From Oscillospiraceae bacterium (lineage in GTDB: Bacteria > Bacillota > Clostridia > Oscillospirales > Oscillospiraceae): 64,000 nucleotides of DNA. Every line of letters begins with the position of its first letter. The first letter of the stretch is position 1. The notes below the pieces were generated by a model. It was not told the origin of the DNA. It did no database searches and saw only the letters and a list, made by a program, of their open reading frames with translations. Of the stretch, positions 7,817 through 16,968 are shown piece by piece. A program made the position numbers and the translations under genes. Where the stretch lies: positions 102,418 to 166,417 of the forward strand of contig JAGBIE010000012.1 of assembly GCA_017935145.1 (NCBI GenBank), in the 5' to 3' direction.

Positions 7817-8218
7817 ATGCACCCAATTGGAATCTTTGCAATTATCGTTTTGGGGATTGCTGCCATTGCAATTTATATAAGCCGAGACAAATCACCCAAG
7901 GCAAGCGCAGTAAATCTCCACCAGACCGCAAGGACTAAGGAACATAACTGGAAGCTGCAAGAAACTTGGGAGGACTACCCTACCCCCAACTATAATGCAG
8001 TTCACACATATTGCAGTGTTGCCTTTGACGGCAGCGAAAAAACCTTTTATTACAGAACAAGAAATCCCGAGCTAAAGGTTGGCGATTTGGTCTACGTTCC
8101 CATCGGATACCAGTATGAAAAAAAGGTAGGCAGAATTGTTGCCATGAAGAATTATCGGGGATATTCTGCGCCCTATCCTTTGGAAAAGACGAAGCACATC
8201 AAAGAGAAAGTACAATAA
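7817..8218 (+). CDS. Membrane-anchored protein of unknown function
   Basis: The 133-aa protein has one N-terminal membrane helix (IGIFAIIVLGIAAIAIYI) and a soluble domain. The pattern FYYRTRNPELKVGDLVYVPI with KKVGRIVAM recalls the N-terminal OB-like fold of PriA and small DUF5839-like proteins, where a VGD-V-VP-G segment is common. The same pattern occurs in the SWIM protein two genes on. The start region AAGGAGGATGAAATATG is repeated exactly before the 26-codon gene at 8231, which suggests an old duplication of leader and start. The function is unknown. Confidence 0.75.
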   Translation: MHPIGIFAIIVLGIAAIAIYISRDKSPKASAVNLHQTARTKEHNWKLQETWEDYPTPNYNAVHTYCSVAFDGSEKTFYYRTRNPELKVGDLVYVPIGYQYEKKVGRIVAMKNYRGYSAPYPLEKTKHIKEKVQ

Positions 8219-8230
8219 GGAGGATGAAAT

Positions 8231-8311
8231 ATGAAATTTCTTTTATTGATTTTGCTTGCCATCATCTATATCCCTATTGGGGTGATTTTCGAGCTGACCA
8301 AGCGGTATTGA
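8231..8311 (+). CDS. 26-aa single-span membrane peptide
   Basis: The ATG at 8231 is preceded by AAGGAGG at near-ideal spacing. The 26 residues form one hydrophobic helix (KFLLLILLAIIYIPIGVIF) with a charged ELTKRY tail. It lies 12 nt after the previous stop and 12 nt before the next start, in a clear three-gene run. The strong SD and placement argue for real translation. The function is unknown; single-span peptides of this size often modulate a larger membrane partner. Confidence 0.6.
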   Translation: MKFLLLILLAIIYIPIGVIFELTKRY

Positions 8312-8323
8312 GGAGGGAGGAGC

Positions 8324-9124
8324 ATGAAATTTCCTATCGGTTTTGTAGACAAGCAAGAAACGGGAAAAATAGAAAAAGAGCTTATGAACCAGATGGGTTC
8401 TATGCCTGTAAAGAGCTTAGTGCAAGTATTCTTCCCCAAGAGAAGCCAAACGCTTACATACTACAACGACCAGTTTGACCTAAAGCAAGGCGATTTTGTA
8501 TTTGTAGAAGGCAAATTAGAAGGTAGTCTTGGTATCGTACGCAACGTGTGCAAGAATTTCAAAATCAAGGTATCAGACTACAAAAAGGTAATCAGTGTAG
8601 CGGATACCTCTATCCACGGGCAACTGTACATGGCAGGATCGCATTTTATTTGCTTTGATTCCGCAGTGTTGCCTTACAAGAAGATTCGCACATGGTATCT
8701 TCCCCCTGCAAATGAAGAGGAGTATGTAACTGGTAGCGATGACTCTGTCTTCTCTCTAGATAAATTGAGCGAAATGAACGTCTCACAAGAGATTTGGGAG
8801 CGAGCGCAGAATTACTACACAAGTAATCGCGTACGTTACCTCTGCGTTGATACAGGGCACGGCAGGGCTATCGTAGAAGGTGAAAACATCTACGAGGTGG
8901 AGTTTGATTTTGCCGATGGCGATATCCGCAATCTCACCTGCACCTGTCCTTGCGGTTATACATGTAAGCATGAGGTGGCTACAATGATGCAATTGAGGGA
9001 AACGTTGGAGAACATCAGCCAACACTATGGAGATTTACATCACGATTATTTTGCCACCATTACGAAAAGTGAATTTTTTTATTATATCGTGGAAAATCAG
9101 TCCACTGGTTGTTTTACGCTGTAA
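8324..9124 (+). CDS. SWIM zinc-finger protein of unknown function
   Basis: The 266-aa protein follows GGAGGGAGGAGC. The C-terminal third carries a SWIM-type zinc site, CTCPCGYTCKHEVA (CxC...CxH), preceded by a YEVEFDFADGDIRNLT strand region typical of SWIM domains. The N-terminal part (YYNDQFDLKQGDFVFVEG, then LGIVRN) resembles the PriA N-terminal 3'-end-binding fold and the neighbour at 7817. SWIM domains bind DNA or protein, and no helicase is attached here. The gene is last in a three-gene run ending at a perfect terminator. A nucleic-acid role is inferred. Confidence 0.78.
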   Translation: MKFPIGFVDKQETGKIEKELMNQMGSMPVKSLVQVFFPKRSQTLTYYNDQFDLKQGDFVFVEGKLEGSLGIVRNVCKNFKIKVSDYKKVISVADTSIHGQLYMAGSHFICFDSAVLPYKKIRTWYLPPANEEEYVTGSDDSVFSLDKLSEMNVSQEIWERAQNYYTSNRVRYLCVDTGHGRAIVEGENIYEVEFDFADGDIRNLTCTCPCGYTCKHEVATMMQLRETLENISQHYGDLHHDYFATITKSEFFYYIVENQSTGCFTL

Positions 9125-9168
9125 CAGGAAAGAAGCAGTCACCAATTGGTGGCTGCTTCTTTCCTGTT
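9123..9168 (+). terminator. Long terminator hairpin after the SWIM gene
   Basis: ACAGGAAAGAAGCAGTCACC pairs with the matching arm through an AATT loop (20 bp, one G-U pair). It overlaps the stop codon and the left end of the integrated element begins right after it. Confidence 0.85.
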
Positions 9169-9181
9169 GTCTTTGCGCAGA

Positions 9182-9211
9182 ATCGAACCGCTGACCTCGG
9201 GAATGCCATTC
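9182..9211 (+). repeat. Left attachment-site copy (tRNA-Ala fragment)
   Basis: ATCGAACCGCTGACCTC (9182-9198), two changed bases, then GAATGCCATTC (9201-9211). This equals 35547-35576 inside tRNA-Ala except for the two bases. It covers the T-arm to anticodon loop of the tRNA read on the minus strand. Confidence 0.8.
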
Positions 9212-9322
9212 TCACCGGATACACAAACTCAATGGAAATGGCAAACTTTATTAGAAAAAACATAAATAATGGACATATCTTTGTCCAAATAGTTTCAACT
9301 GGTACACGGTGTTTTGCTCTGT

Positions 9323-9361
9323 TTCTGGTACTAATTCTGGCACAATAGTTTCGCGCAATTC
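9323..9361 (+). repeat. Left-end short repeats, candidate integrase arm sites
   Basis: TTCTGGTACTAA and TTCTGGCACAA stand in tandem, followed by AGTTTCGCGCAATTC. A matching block lies at 35380-35430 at the other end. A further AGTTTCGCGCAA occurs near 10407, after the Fic gene. The role is inferred from placement. Confidence 0.6.
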
Positions 9362-9416
9362 TTTAGCCGATATCCCATGAAACAGAACTATGTAACAGTT
9401 GAAAGGAAGAACAATT

Positions 9417-10355
9417 ATGATGTATCTTACCGCAAGCGAAATTTCCGAAATGTGGAATGTCTCGAAGCAAATCGTTAGGCGTTATTGCCAAGAAAATCGC
9501 ATCCCTGGCGCTTATCAAAAAAATGGTCTCTGGTATATTCCTGAGAATGCAACCAAGCCCAAGCGGAAGAAGAGTGAAATCTCCACGCTCCCCTTGTTCC
9601 TTCAAACACTGATTAAGCAGCGCGACAGTAAACACCACAATGGCATTTATGAATACCTGCAGTTCAACATGACATATAGCAACTGCCGCATGGCCAGCAA
9701 CCGACTCACCCGCGACCAAGTTGAGGCACTGTTTAAAACCGATCGCATCCTCACCAATGGAGAGGCCATCAAAATCAATGACATCATCGAGGTGCGCAAC
9801 CACTTCCTTTGTATTGATATGATTCTCACCAGCGCAATGAAACCTTTGTCACATCCCATCATCAGCAACCTCCAACGCACTCTGCTCAGTGATACCTGCT
9901 GTCATAAGCGGCATTCCCGCGTTAATCTCGGATACCGCAAGGGCGCATCTGCAAAAGCATACGGAAAAACTACGCGACCTTCTGAGATTCCGGAAGCAAT
10001 TAACACGTTGTTCAAGGAATACGAAGCACAGAAGAATATCGGGCTCTATGAAATTTTGGACATGCATGTCCGATTTGAGCGCATTCGTCCATTTGTAGAT
10101 TGTAACGGTCGCATCGGGCGTTTGTTGATGCTCAAAGAATGTCTCCGTCATAATATCACGCCCTTTATTATTGACGATAAACGCCGCGCCAGTTATCTGG
10201 ATGGCATCCGTCAGTGGGATGAGAATCACAGCATTCTGATGGGTATCTGTCAGGAGACGCAAGCTCGTTTCGAGTCTCAAATCTACCTTTATCGTCTCCT
10301 GGAACACCGCGCGCGAATGATGCGAAGGTTTAACAAAATACGTTCTAATAACTGA
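9417..10355 (+). CDS. HTH-Fic family protein lacking the catalytic His
   Basis: The ATG at 9417 follows AAAGGAAG and gives about 312 aa. The first 50 residues form an excisionase/MerR-like HTH (YLTASEISEMWNVSKQIVRR), the rest a Fic fold. The Fic core normally reads HPFxDGNGR; here it is RPFVDCNGR, so the catalytic His is Arg and the first Gly is Cys. The inhibitory motif, normally S-x-x-x-E-G, has no Glu (SNCRMAS). Flanking structure (MHVRFERIRP and IGRLLMLKECL) is intact, so the fold is probably kept while AMP transfer is lost. It lies alone at the left end of the element, before a strong bidirectional terminator. It may be a regulator or a decaying toxin. Confidence 0.85.
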   Translation: MMYLTASEISEMWNVSKQIVRRYCQENRIPGAYQKNGLWYIPENATKPKRKKSEISTLPLFLQTLIKQRDSKHHNGIYEYLQFNMTYSNCRMASNRLTRDQVEALFKTDRILTNGEAIKINDIIEVRNHFLCIDMILTSAMKPLSHPIISNLQRTLLSDTCCHKRHSRVNLGYRKGASAKAYGKTTRPSEIPEAINTLFKEYEAQKNIGLYEILDMHVRFERIRPFVDCNGRIGRLLMLKECLRHNITPFIIDDKRRASYLDGIRQWDENHSILMGICQETQARFESQIYLYRLLEHRARMMRRFNKIRSNN

Positions 10356-10579
10356 ACGCGGAATTTTAGGCAGAACTTTTCAATTCTGATATATCTTCAG
10401 CATTAGAGTTTCGCGCAAGGACAGTATTCCGCACGTATTGCTGGAAACGCTAAAAAACGCATAAATCTTGCAATGCATACTAATTCATATGGAACAAAAT
10501 TTATCACCAATATCACTAACTTTTTGAACACCAGTATTATCTTACAGCGAAACCCAAAATCAAAGATGAACATATATCC

Positions 10580-10630
10580 GAGCAAATAAAAACGCCCACG
10601 GTTTAAACCGGTGGGCGTTTTTATTTGCTC
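10580..10630. terminator. Bidirectional terminator between Fic and the defence operon
   Basis: A very long stem (GAGCAAATAAAAACGCCCAC and its complement) has GGTTTAAACC in the loop region. It lies 16 nt after the stop of the minus-strand operon and also faces the Fic gene. The remaining 10356-10579 has only an AT-rich stretch and one AGTTTCGCGCAA copy. Confidence 0.88.
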
Positions 10631-10646
10631 GTTTTGGGCACTAACA

Positions 10647-11867
10647 TTAGTTGAGGTTCTCCTCTTCAAAATGAACGATTCCCATTTCGTTAAAACGCGA
10701 GAAAAATAGTTCATCAATGAAAGAGTTGGCAGTATACTCCACTCCCCACAACTCAAGTTGACGTTTATCAATGGTATAAAGTCCAGTCTTTGGAATGCGA
10801 TCATCTGTTACAACAGTTTTAGTCCCAAAAACCTTTCGATGTGAACGAAGTGCCTCCAGCATTTTTCTGTTATCTTCTTTCCAGTCCGGATGCAATTCTA
10901 TGACAGATTCATCGTAAAAGAGGACTGGTTTGAACTGCTGCCGAACGGTGAGTGATTCGTATTTTTTCGCATATGCAATTTTATGAGGAAACAAGTCACC
11001 CATTATCTTGGTATAGATATCTTTGTATAACCTTAGTATTGTTACTGGAAACATCATGTTTACACTTGAATCGTCTTGATCATTATTGATCAGCAGAATT
11101 CTCATTCTTGCGCTTCCATCGGCCATTATCTCAAGAAAATTATTTGTATGTGCTGGCAAATGTCCTTTTTGCGTTGATAATCCTCCAGGAGTGAAGAAAA
11201 TAGAATTGCCGATGTTCGACAGGCTGAACGACGGCAACAGATTCGCCATCTTTTGAGCTATCGCTTTCAAATCTGCACGATTAAAAGTGTCAAAGGCAAC
11301 TTGAGCATCAGAAGGCACTAGACAAAAGCCCGTATCAATATACCCGTATATATTGTTTGTGTTTTCGTGTATTCGCGGTATTGATATTTTATTTTCCATT
11401 TTTGCCAGAAGCTGTTCTTTTTTATTATAGATTTGCGAAAGTTTTGAGGAGTCTTTGATTGTAAAGGAACCCGAGGAAAGTCTCTCATAAATTTTTCCAC
11501 TACTGGTTATGTAAGGAGGTTCAGCGCCTTCATTAATTCTTATGACATATATGACATTTGGCCCAATAGTAAACTTTTTTACATCAAAAGAAGGTGTTGG
11601 GGTTATTGAATCATGAATGGTGGTGTGAATTCTTTGCTCGTTCCAAGCGGTGCAACCTTCAATCTGCTTGTCATCAGAAATTCCGAGGAAAATATATCCT
11701 CCAAATGTGTTTGCAAAAGCAGACACTTCTTCTGTGATTTTCTTGTTGGAAACCCTGTCGTCTTTGAACTCAAAGTAGAAAGATTCATCAAAATCTTGCT
11801 CAGATATCACATTCTGAATATCTGAAGCCACCAGCTTTGTCCACTCTTTACCGTTAATATTTACCAT
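10647..11867 (-). CDS. AlbA_2/Schlafen-type putative DNA-binding protein
   Basis: I choose ATG 11867 because GAGGTG lies just upstream; the product is about 406 aa. Residues 15-110 match the AlbA_2 (Schlafen-like) domain: FYFEFKDDRVSNKKITEEVS, then FANTFGGYIFLGISD, then YITSSGKIYERLSSGS. The rest (about 250 residues) has no domain I recognise. AlbA_2 proteins are predicted nucleic-acid-binding factors and Schlafen relatives can be nucleases. It is the last gene of the defence operon, 59 nt after the KAP NTPase gene, and a terminator follows. A role in the system is inferred from position. Confidence 0.82.
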   Translation of the reverse strand: MVNINGKEWTKLVASDIQNVISEQDFDESFYFEFKDDRVSNKKITEEVSAFANTFGGYIFLGISDDKQIEGCTAWNEQRIHTTIHDSITPTPSFDVKKFTIGPNVIYVIRINEGAEPPYITSSGKIYERLSSGSFTIKDSSKLSQIYNKKEQLLAKMENKISIPRIHENTNNIYGYIDTGFCLVPSDAQVAFDTFNRADLKAIAQKMANLLPSFSLSNIGNSIFFTPGGLSTQKGHLPAHTNNFLEIMADGSARMRILLINNDQDDSSVNMMFPVTILRLYKDIYTKIMGDLFPHKIAYAKKYESLTVRQQFKPVLFYDESVIELHPDWKEDNRKMLEALRSHRKVFGTKTVVTDDRIPKTGLYTIDKRQLELWGVEYTANSFIDELFFSRFNEMGIVHFEEENLN

Positions 11868-11926
11868 TCTATCACCTCTATTCAAAGCCTGAACTCTCCG
11901 TACATCATCAATATTTTGGGGATGTT

Positions 11927-13726
11927 CTATTTTAATCTTTGTAGAATATCAGTCAGATTTTCCACAAACCACTCGTATTGTAGTTTTTGTATCTTATCCG
12001 ACTGAGATTCAGAATCCCTCTTAATGGACTCTAACAATTCCTCTATCGATGAATAGTCGTCAGTAATAAACTGCTTTATATTTACTGTGCGGTAAACCGA
12101 CAGGAATGCAGCTCGAATGTCATTCTTTTGTGCAGGAGTGCTGTCGGCAAACATCTGGGCAAGTTTCTGTATATCAAGGTTTCTTGCAAAACGGCCACGC
12201 ATATGAAATAATCCATCGTTTTGGCTAACGTAGGAATAAAACATTGCTGCCTGTTCAGGCAAATAATTGAAATTGGGAACTCCCTCTGTATCCTTTTTGA
12301 GCGCAAGTCCCATTTGTTTGCGAAGGTCCTCGTATTCTGCACGAGCGGAATCACTACATTCATCGAGAGCAATACGGAAAAGATACTCCAATTGGAGTTC
12401 CTTTCCTCGACCCTCTAAATTACTAATTAGGCTCTTTTTTGCAGCGTCGATGTCACATCCTAAAATGTCTTTCACAACTATCAAGTATACTGCGATAGCG
12501 CCATAGTCATAGAACGAAATATCCTCTGGGTTTTTCAATCTCTCAGTAATCGCTTGAACTGCGGCAATCACATCTTTTTCATAGTGCTCATAATAGTCGA
12601 AGAGAGTTCTCAAATCGGGATCATTATTGGTTTTGTACTTATCGTACAACCGTTTTTGGGTCAAAGCCGCAGAGGCAACAGGAATTTTAGAGACATCCAG
12701 CTTCTGCCACATAATGTACTCGTAGCAGAACTTAAAGAGCGGTGTATTTTCACACCCCAAATTGACAGAATATGTTTCACCACCATCCCAACGCATTGTT
12801 TTTCCAGATTTCAAACGAAGCGAAAAGAAAACAATGCCATAAAAGATGCTCTGGATGAAGTCATCATCATATGAGCCTGCAATTTGTTCGAAAATATCTG
12901 CAGTTTTCTGGCAGGCAAAAATGAAAGAACGTAGATTATTACTTTTGCAGATTTCGAGAATCTGACAAATATCTTTAATACAGCCTTCATCGGCAAAGGT
13001 TGTTAAGAGCGGATTCTCATACGACATAATAATTTGTTGAATCGCCGTATTAAGGTCCCCTTCAAATTGCAAAGTATCTCCTACTGTCTTTTCTTTAACA
13101 GCCAGATACTCTTTTGTTTTATCTGTATAAACTCTTTCTTGCGGAGAAGCAAGTGAACCAAATAGACCGGTTGTTTTTTTCTGATCAGGAGAATCTGGCT
13201 TAATTGGCTCATATTTAATGATTTCGTTTTCATTGGCAACCAAAAGCAACTTGACGCCGTCCTGTTCGACTAAATTGTTGACGTAACCTAACAACTCTAA
13301 TATGCCAATTTGACTGCGCTCAATGTCCTCCAAAATAATCAGTTTTCCCGATAAATCAATCGATTCGTATATCTGCTGCATATCTTCCTCAGATACGCTT
13401 AAATCAATCCCGAAAAAGCTTGTAATACCCTTGACGACTGTTTTGCCCACCATCTTTCCAGTAGCCACAGCTTCACCTTTGTACTGAAGCGCCTTAGCCC
13501 TCAATTCAAGGTATATACTCTTGCTGATTTCATTAACAGTTTTTAATCCGTACAGAGAAACGGTTACACAATGGACTGTGTTTTCCTTTTGTAGTTCAGG
13601 AATAAGTTCGTGTTGAATATAATGACTTTTTCCCGTACCCCAATCTCCAGAGAGCATAATGGCGCTCTTGGTTTTATCTTTTTCAATGTAATGTTTTATA
13701 TAACGTGTTATTTCAGCGTTTTTCAC
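11927..13726 (-). CDS. KAP-family P-loop NTPase
   Basis: A GTG start at 13726 is favoured by GGAGGAG a few bases upstream; the product is about 599 aa. Walker A is GDWGTGKS (residues 27-34) and Walker B is LIILEDIERS (near 130), followed by VNNLVEQDGVKLLLVANENE, the sensor-like strand of KAP/STAND-type ATPases. The helical C-terminal region has no known domain and no membrane span is evident. KAP NTPases occur in several phage-defence operons as likely signal or complex-assembly ATPases. It follows res by 128 nt, the largest gap in the operon apart from the leader, so a separate promoter is possible. Confidence 0.88.
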   Translation of the reverse strand: MKNAEITRYIKHYIEKDKTKSAIMLSGDWGTGKSHYIQHELIPELQKENTVHCVTVSLYGLKTVNEISKSIYLELRAKALQYKGEAVATGKMVGKTVVKGITSFFGIDLSVSEEDMQQIYESIDLSGKLIILEDIERSQIGILELLGYVNNLVEQDGVKLLLVANENEIIKYEPIKPDSPDQKKTTGLFGSLASPQERVYTDKTKEYLAVKEKTVGDTLQFEGDLNTAIQQIIMSYENPLLTTFADEGCIKDICQILEICKSNNLRSFIFACQKTADIFEQIAGSYDDDFIQSIFYGIVFFSLRLKSGKTMRWDGGETYSVNLGCENTPLFKFCYEYIMWQKLDVSKIPVASAALTQKRLYDKYKTNNDPDLRTLFDYYEHYEKDVIAAVQAITERLKNPEDISFYDYGAIAVYLIVVKDILGCDIDAAKKSLISNLEGRGKELQLEYLFRIALDECSDSARAEYEDLRKQMGLALKKDTEGVPNFNYLPEQAAMFYSYVSQNDGLFHMRGRFARNLDIQKLAQMFADSTPAQKNDIRAAFLSVYRTVNIKQFITDDYSSIEELLESIKRDSESQSDKIQKLQYEWFVENLTDILQRLK

Positions 13727-13854
13727 TGCGATCTCCTCCGTGATTAAATAACGCTTGCAATAGGCGCTATTTACTGCCAATTTCGCTTTTAAACCTTACT
13801 CTTCATATAGAGAGTTTTCTTGTCCCTAAAGGCTTTTAGTACCAAATGCAACAT

Positions 13855-16800
13855 CTACAGTTTATTCATAATAGTCAGCAAACTCTGGTAGCTATCCACG
13901 TCGTGATACTTTACATTGCTGGTAGAGATCTCATTAAAGAGTTTCTTTGCGCATGCAATTTTCGCTTGCTCAATAGGACGCAAGTTCAGACTATCCATAG
14001 TACCTTTGGTTTCTGCGACGAAATAAATGTGCTTCACCGTGCCTTCATTAAAAGCAATTGCCCAGTCCGGAGAATAGTTGCCAACAGGTGTGGGAATGTG
14101 AAAGCCTTTAGGCAGTTTCGCATAAACACAAACTTCATCGGCAGTATCCAGATCCTCTGCAAATCGTCTCTCGATGCTCTTCTCTGCAGAACCATCAGTA
14201 AAAACATAATCCTGAATCGCTTTGTTAGCACGGAATGCTTTATCTACACTTTGGCCGCTCTTTTCTGCGGTGAAAATTGCGCTATCATAAGTGCCGCTAG
14301 TCTCATCGTAGGAAATGTGATCCACAATCATGGTTGCCTTCTGCTCATTGATCAGCTTCACAACTTTGGAAATAAACTCTTCTGGATTGTTTTTGAATGC
14401 GTGAATTTTATCCACACGCAAGCCAGAGAGAATCTTAGCAACTGTGCGACGAGTAAGAACAGTCCCCTCTGCAATCTTTCCAATCAAATCGTACTTTACC
14501 CTACTGGATTCTGCATGTTGCAGGGTTTGCGTGCGCGTTTTAGCTGTTTTAAATGAATCTCCGCGCTCCACTTCGTGCTGATTCATTTGTGCTTTCTGCT
14601 GGCCAACAGAGGTAGTGTACTGCAGCTGCGAGACAACCAACTTGTCATCAATGTGCTTGATAGCCTTTTGAATCAACTCGTCGCTATCGAATTCGACCGT
14701 GTAGGCATACTTGTGATTGATGTAGTTCCAAAGCGTCTGGAATTCCTTTTTGTAGAAATTATCATTCAGAGGATTGTCCGTCACTTTGGTTTCATGGCCG
14801 TTGGAGATCATCTCCTTCAGAATGCTTTCATCAAACACGGCTTGTACCAATTTGTGAATTCCCTCGCCCATCGGCGCAATGTCCAAAGGCATTGGCGCAA
14901 GCGTATTTGCAGCCAAGTCATTGCGATACTTGTCCGTTACCTTTCGGTCCATATCCACATAGCCATTAGCGATCAGATAGAATTCGATGGCATTAGCGAC
15001 TTTGGCATCAATCATTGTCTGCACACCGTCTACCTGAACGAACTTGCCAGTGAAGTATTCGCTTGTGGCAGCCAGAGGTCGATCGTAAAGCATTGTCTTA
15101 ATGTCAGACTGCAGATTGGAAACAAAGTTCTTGTAACTTTCACTGGCGATGACAGTCAGCACATTGATATCATGGACGGTTTCGCCGCAGGTTTCAGCAT
15201 CCATACGGTTGCCTTCCTGATTCACGCACAAACGAAGACCACGTCCGACTTCCTGCCGTTTTGCGGTTTGACTATCGGAATGTTTCAATGTGCAAATCTG
15301 GAAGACGTTCGGATTGTCCCAGCCTTCCCGCAATGCAGAGTGAGAGAAGATAAACCGTGTGGGCTCGTCAAAACTCAGCAAGCGTTCCTTGTTTTTCAGA
15401 ATCAGGTCATAGGCAGAAATATCCTTATCATCAAAGCCCTCTCTGTTGGCACTGCTATTTACGGCACGACCAGTCTTCTTATCGATACTGAAATAACCCT
15501 TATGAATAGCAGAAATATCATCAGCAGTAGAGCGCAAATACTTCTGATATGCAGAATCGTACATGGTCAGATTCTCATTCAAAATCGCCGCGTATTCTTC
15601 CTCGAACATCTTGCCGTATTCGCCCAAGACCTCATCGCCATTATCATCGTACTGGCGATACTTGGAAACCTCATCAATGAAAAACAGAGACAAAGTTTTG
15701 ATGCCTTGGTTGTAAAGTTTCTCTTCCTTCTCAAAGTGAGACAGAATTGTCTCACGAATCTGGATTCGGCGCATGTCCTTTTCAGAAATATCGCGCACTA
15801 CATCGCCAGTATGAATGAATTCACCATTGGTAAAAGTGACACAACTGCGGATAGGATCAATTTCAGAAATAACAAATCCTCTATACTGCTCCATCTCCTG
15901 CGACACATAGAACAGATTATCACCCACGCCCAAAACACGAGTTTCGCGGTTGATGCTCTTGTTGTACCCAATTTCCAGCTCGATTTTGGCCATAGGAGGC
16001 TTCTTGCTGGACAGAACAATCTGTTCTAAATAGAGATACTTGTCCGTGCCACGGAAGTTCTTAACCTCAAAGCCCTTAACTTCAATCTTTTTAACCAGCC
16101 GCTTGTTGAACGCATCCAGTGCGTCCAAAACATACACAAGGTTGTGCTGCTTGGCGTGGGTTGCAGAGTAGTTTAGGGTGAACAAAGGATTAAAGTTCTT
16201 CAGTGCCTTCTGCGTCACATCGCCACCCATCTTCTGGGGCTCGTCCAGAATGATGATAGGACGGTTTGCCTTGATGACATCGATAGGGCGGCGAGATCCG
16301 AATTCATCGCGCTTGGAATAGATAATTCTTGCTTCCTTGCTCTTGCCATCTTCTTTCAGAGAGGATGCAAAGGCCTGCGTGTTGATAATCATCACATTGA
16401 TGCCAGAACTGGAGGAGAAATTGTCCAACTGATTCAAATTGGAGCTGTTGTAGATGAAGAACCGCGCCTTCTTGCCGTAGTGCTCCATAAAATGGTCAGC
16501 GGTGATTTCAAAGGACTTTTTAACACCCTCACGGATAGCAATACTGGGGACCACAACAATAAACTTGCTCCAGCCGTAACGTTTGTTCAGCTCGAACATC
16601 GTCTTTATGTACACGTAGGTCTTGCCAGTACCCGTTTCCATCTCAATGTCCAGAGAGCATCTACCCAAATCCTTCACAAGACTTGTGGACATTTTGATGT
16701 TGTTGTCATTTTGCAGCTGCTGGATGTTTTTCAAAAGTTGTTCGTCAGTCAGTTCGACCAACTCATTCTTGTAGCCAGTATCATCGTCAAGATCAATGGC

Positions 16801-16968
16801 TTCTCCGAATTCATCGGCCATAATCATACCCATCTGTTGATTGGCTTTTCTCTTGCCAAGATCACGGATGTAGCTAATTTTATCATAATGACCCTGGCCG
16901 TTGAACACACGCGCAACCGCTTCCACCGCATCGGTCTGATATTGTTGTATTTTAAAATTAAATTTCAT
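13855..16968 (-). CDS. Type III restriction enzyme Res subunit (helicase-nuclease)
   Basis: The 1037-aa protein has the SF2 motor of Type III Res: motif I ETGTGKTYVYIKT (residues 111-123), motif Ia VVPSIAIREGV, motif II LDEPQKMGG, and HSALREGWDNPNVFQICTL with EVGRGLRL in the second lobe. The C-terminus has a PD-(D/E)xK-like nuclease site, VGNYSPDWAIAF followed by YFVAETKGT. Res cuts DNA after ATP-driven movement when bound to Mod. Its ATG overlaps the stop of the HEPN-like gene by 4 nt. Two Mod genes lie just upstream in the operon and this is the only Res, so both may share it. Length and motifs look intact. Confidence 0.95.
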   Translation of the reverse strand: MKFNFKIQQYQTDAVEAVARVFNGQGHYDKISYIRDLGKRKANQQMGMIMADEFGEAIDLDDDTGYKNELVELTDEQLLKNIQQLQNDNNIKMSTSLVKDLGRCSLDIEMETGTGKTYVYIKTMFELNKRYGWSKFIVVVPSIAIREGVKKSFEITADHFMEHYGKKARFFIYNSSNLNQLDNFSSSSGINVMIINTQAFASSLKEDGKSKEARIIYSKRDEFGSRRPIDVIKANRPIIILDEPQKMGGDVTQKALKNFNPLFTLNYSATHAKQHNLVYVLDALDAFNKRLVKKIEVKGFEVKNFRGTDKYLYLEQIVLSSKKPPMAKIELEIGYNKSINRETRVLGVGDNLFYVSQEMEQYRGFVISEIDPIRSCVTFTNGEFIHTGDVVRDISEKDMRRIQIRETILSHFEKEEKLYNQGIKTLSLFFIDEVSKYRQYDDNGDEVLGEYGKMFEEEYAAILNENLTMYDSAYQKYLRSTADDISAIHKGYFSIDKKTGRAVNSSANREGFDDKDISAYDLILKNKERLLSFDEPTRFIFSHSALREGWDNPNVFQICTLKHSDSQTAKRQEVGRGLRLCVNQEGNRMDAETCGETVHDINVLTVIASESYKNFVSNLQSDIKTMLYDRPLAATSEYFTGKFVQVDGVQTMIDAKVANAIEFYLIANGYVDMDRKVTDKYRNDLAANTLAPMPLDIAPMGEGIHKLVQAVFDESILKEMISNGHETKVTDNPLNDNFYKKEFQTLWNYINHKYAYTVEFDSDELIQKAIKHIDDKLVVSQLQYTTSVGQQKAQMNQHEVERGDSFKTAKTRTQTLQHAESSRVKYDLIGKIAEGTVLTRRTVAKILSGLRVDKIHAFKNNPEEFISKVVKLINEQKATMIVDHISYDETSGTYDSAIFTAEKSGQSVDKAFRANKAIQDYVFTDGSAEKSIERRFAEDLDTADEVCVYAKLPKGFHIPTPVGNYSPDWAIAFNEGTVKHIYFVAETKGTMDSLNLRPIEQAKIACAKKLFNEISTSNVKYHDVDSYQSLLTIMNKL

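Noticed and set aside
9125..9416. A complete second tRNA-Ala gene
   Set aside because: Only the T-arm to anticodon-loop part matches; the acceptor stem and D-arm are missing, so it is an attachment-site remnant.
14575..16029. Long open frame on the plus strand opposite res
   Set aside because: It lies wholly inside res, has no ribosome-binding site, and its translation has no recognisable motifs; the minus-strand Res motifs are unambiguous.
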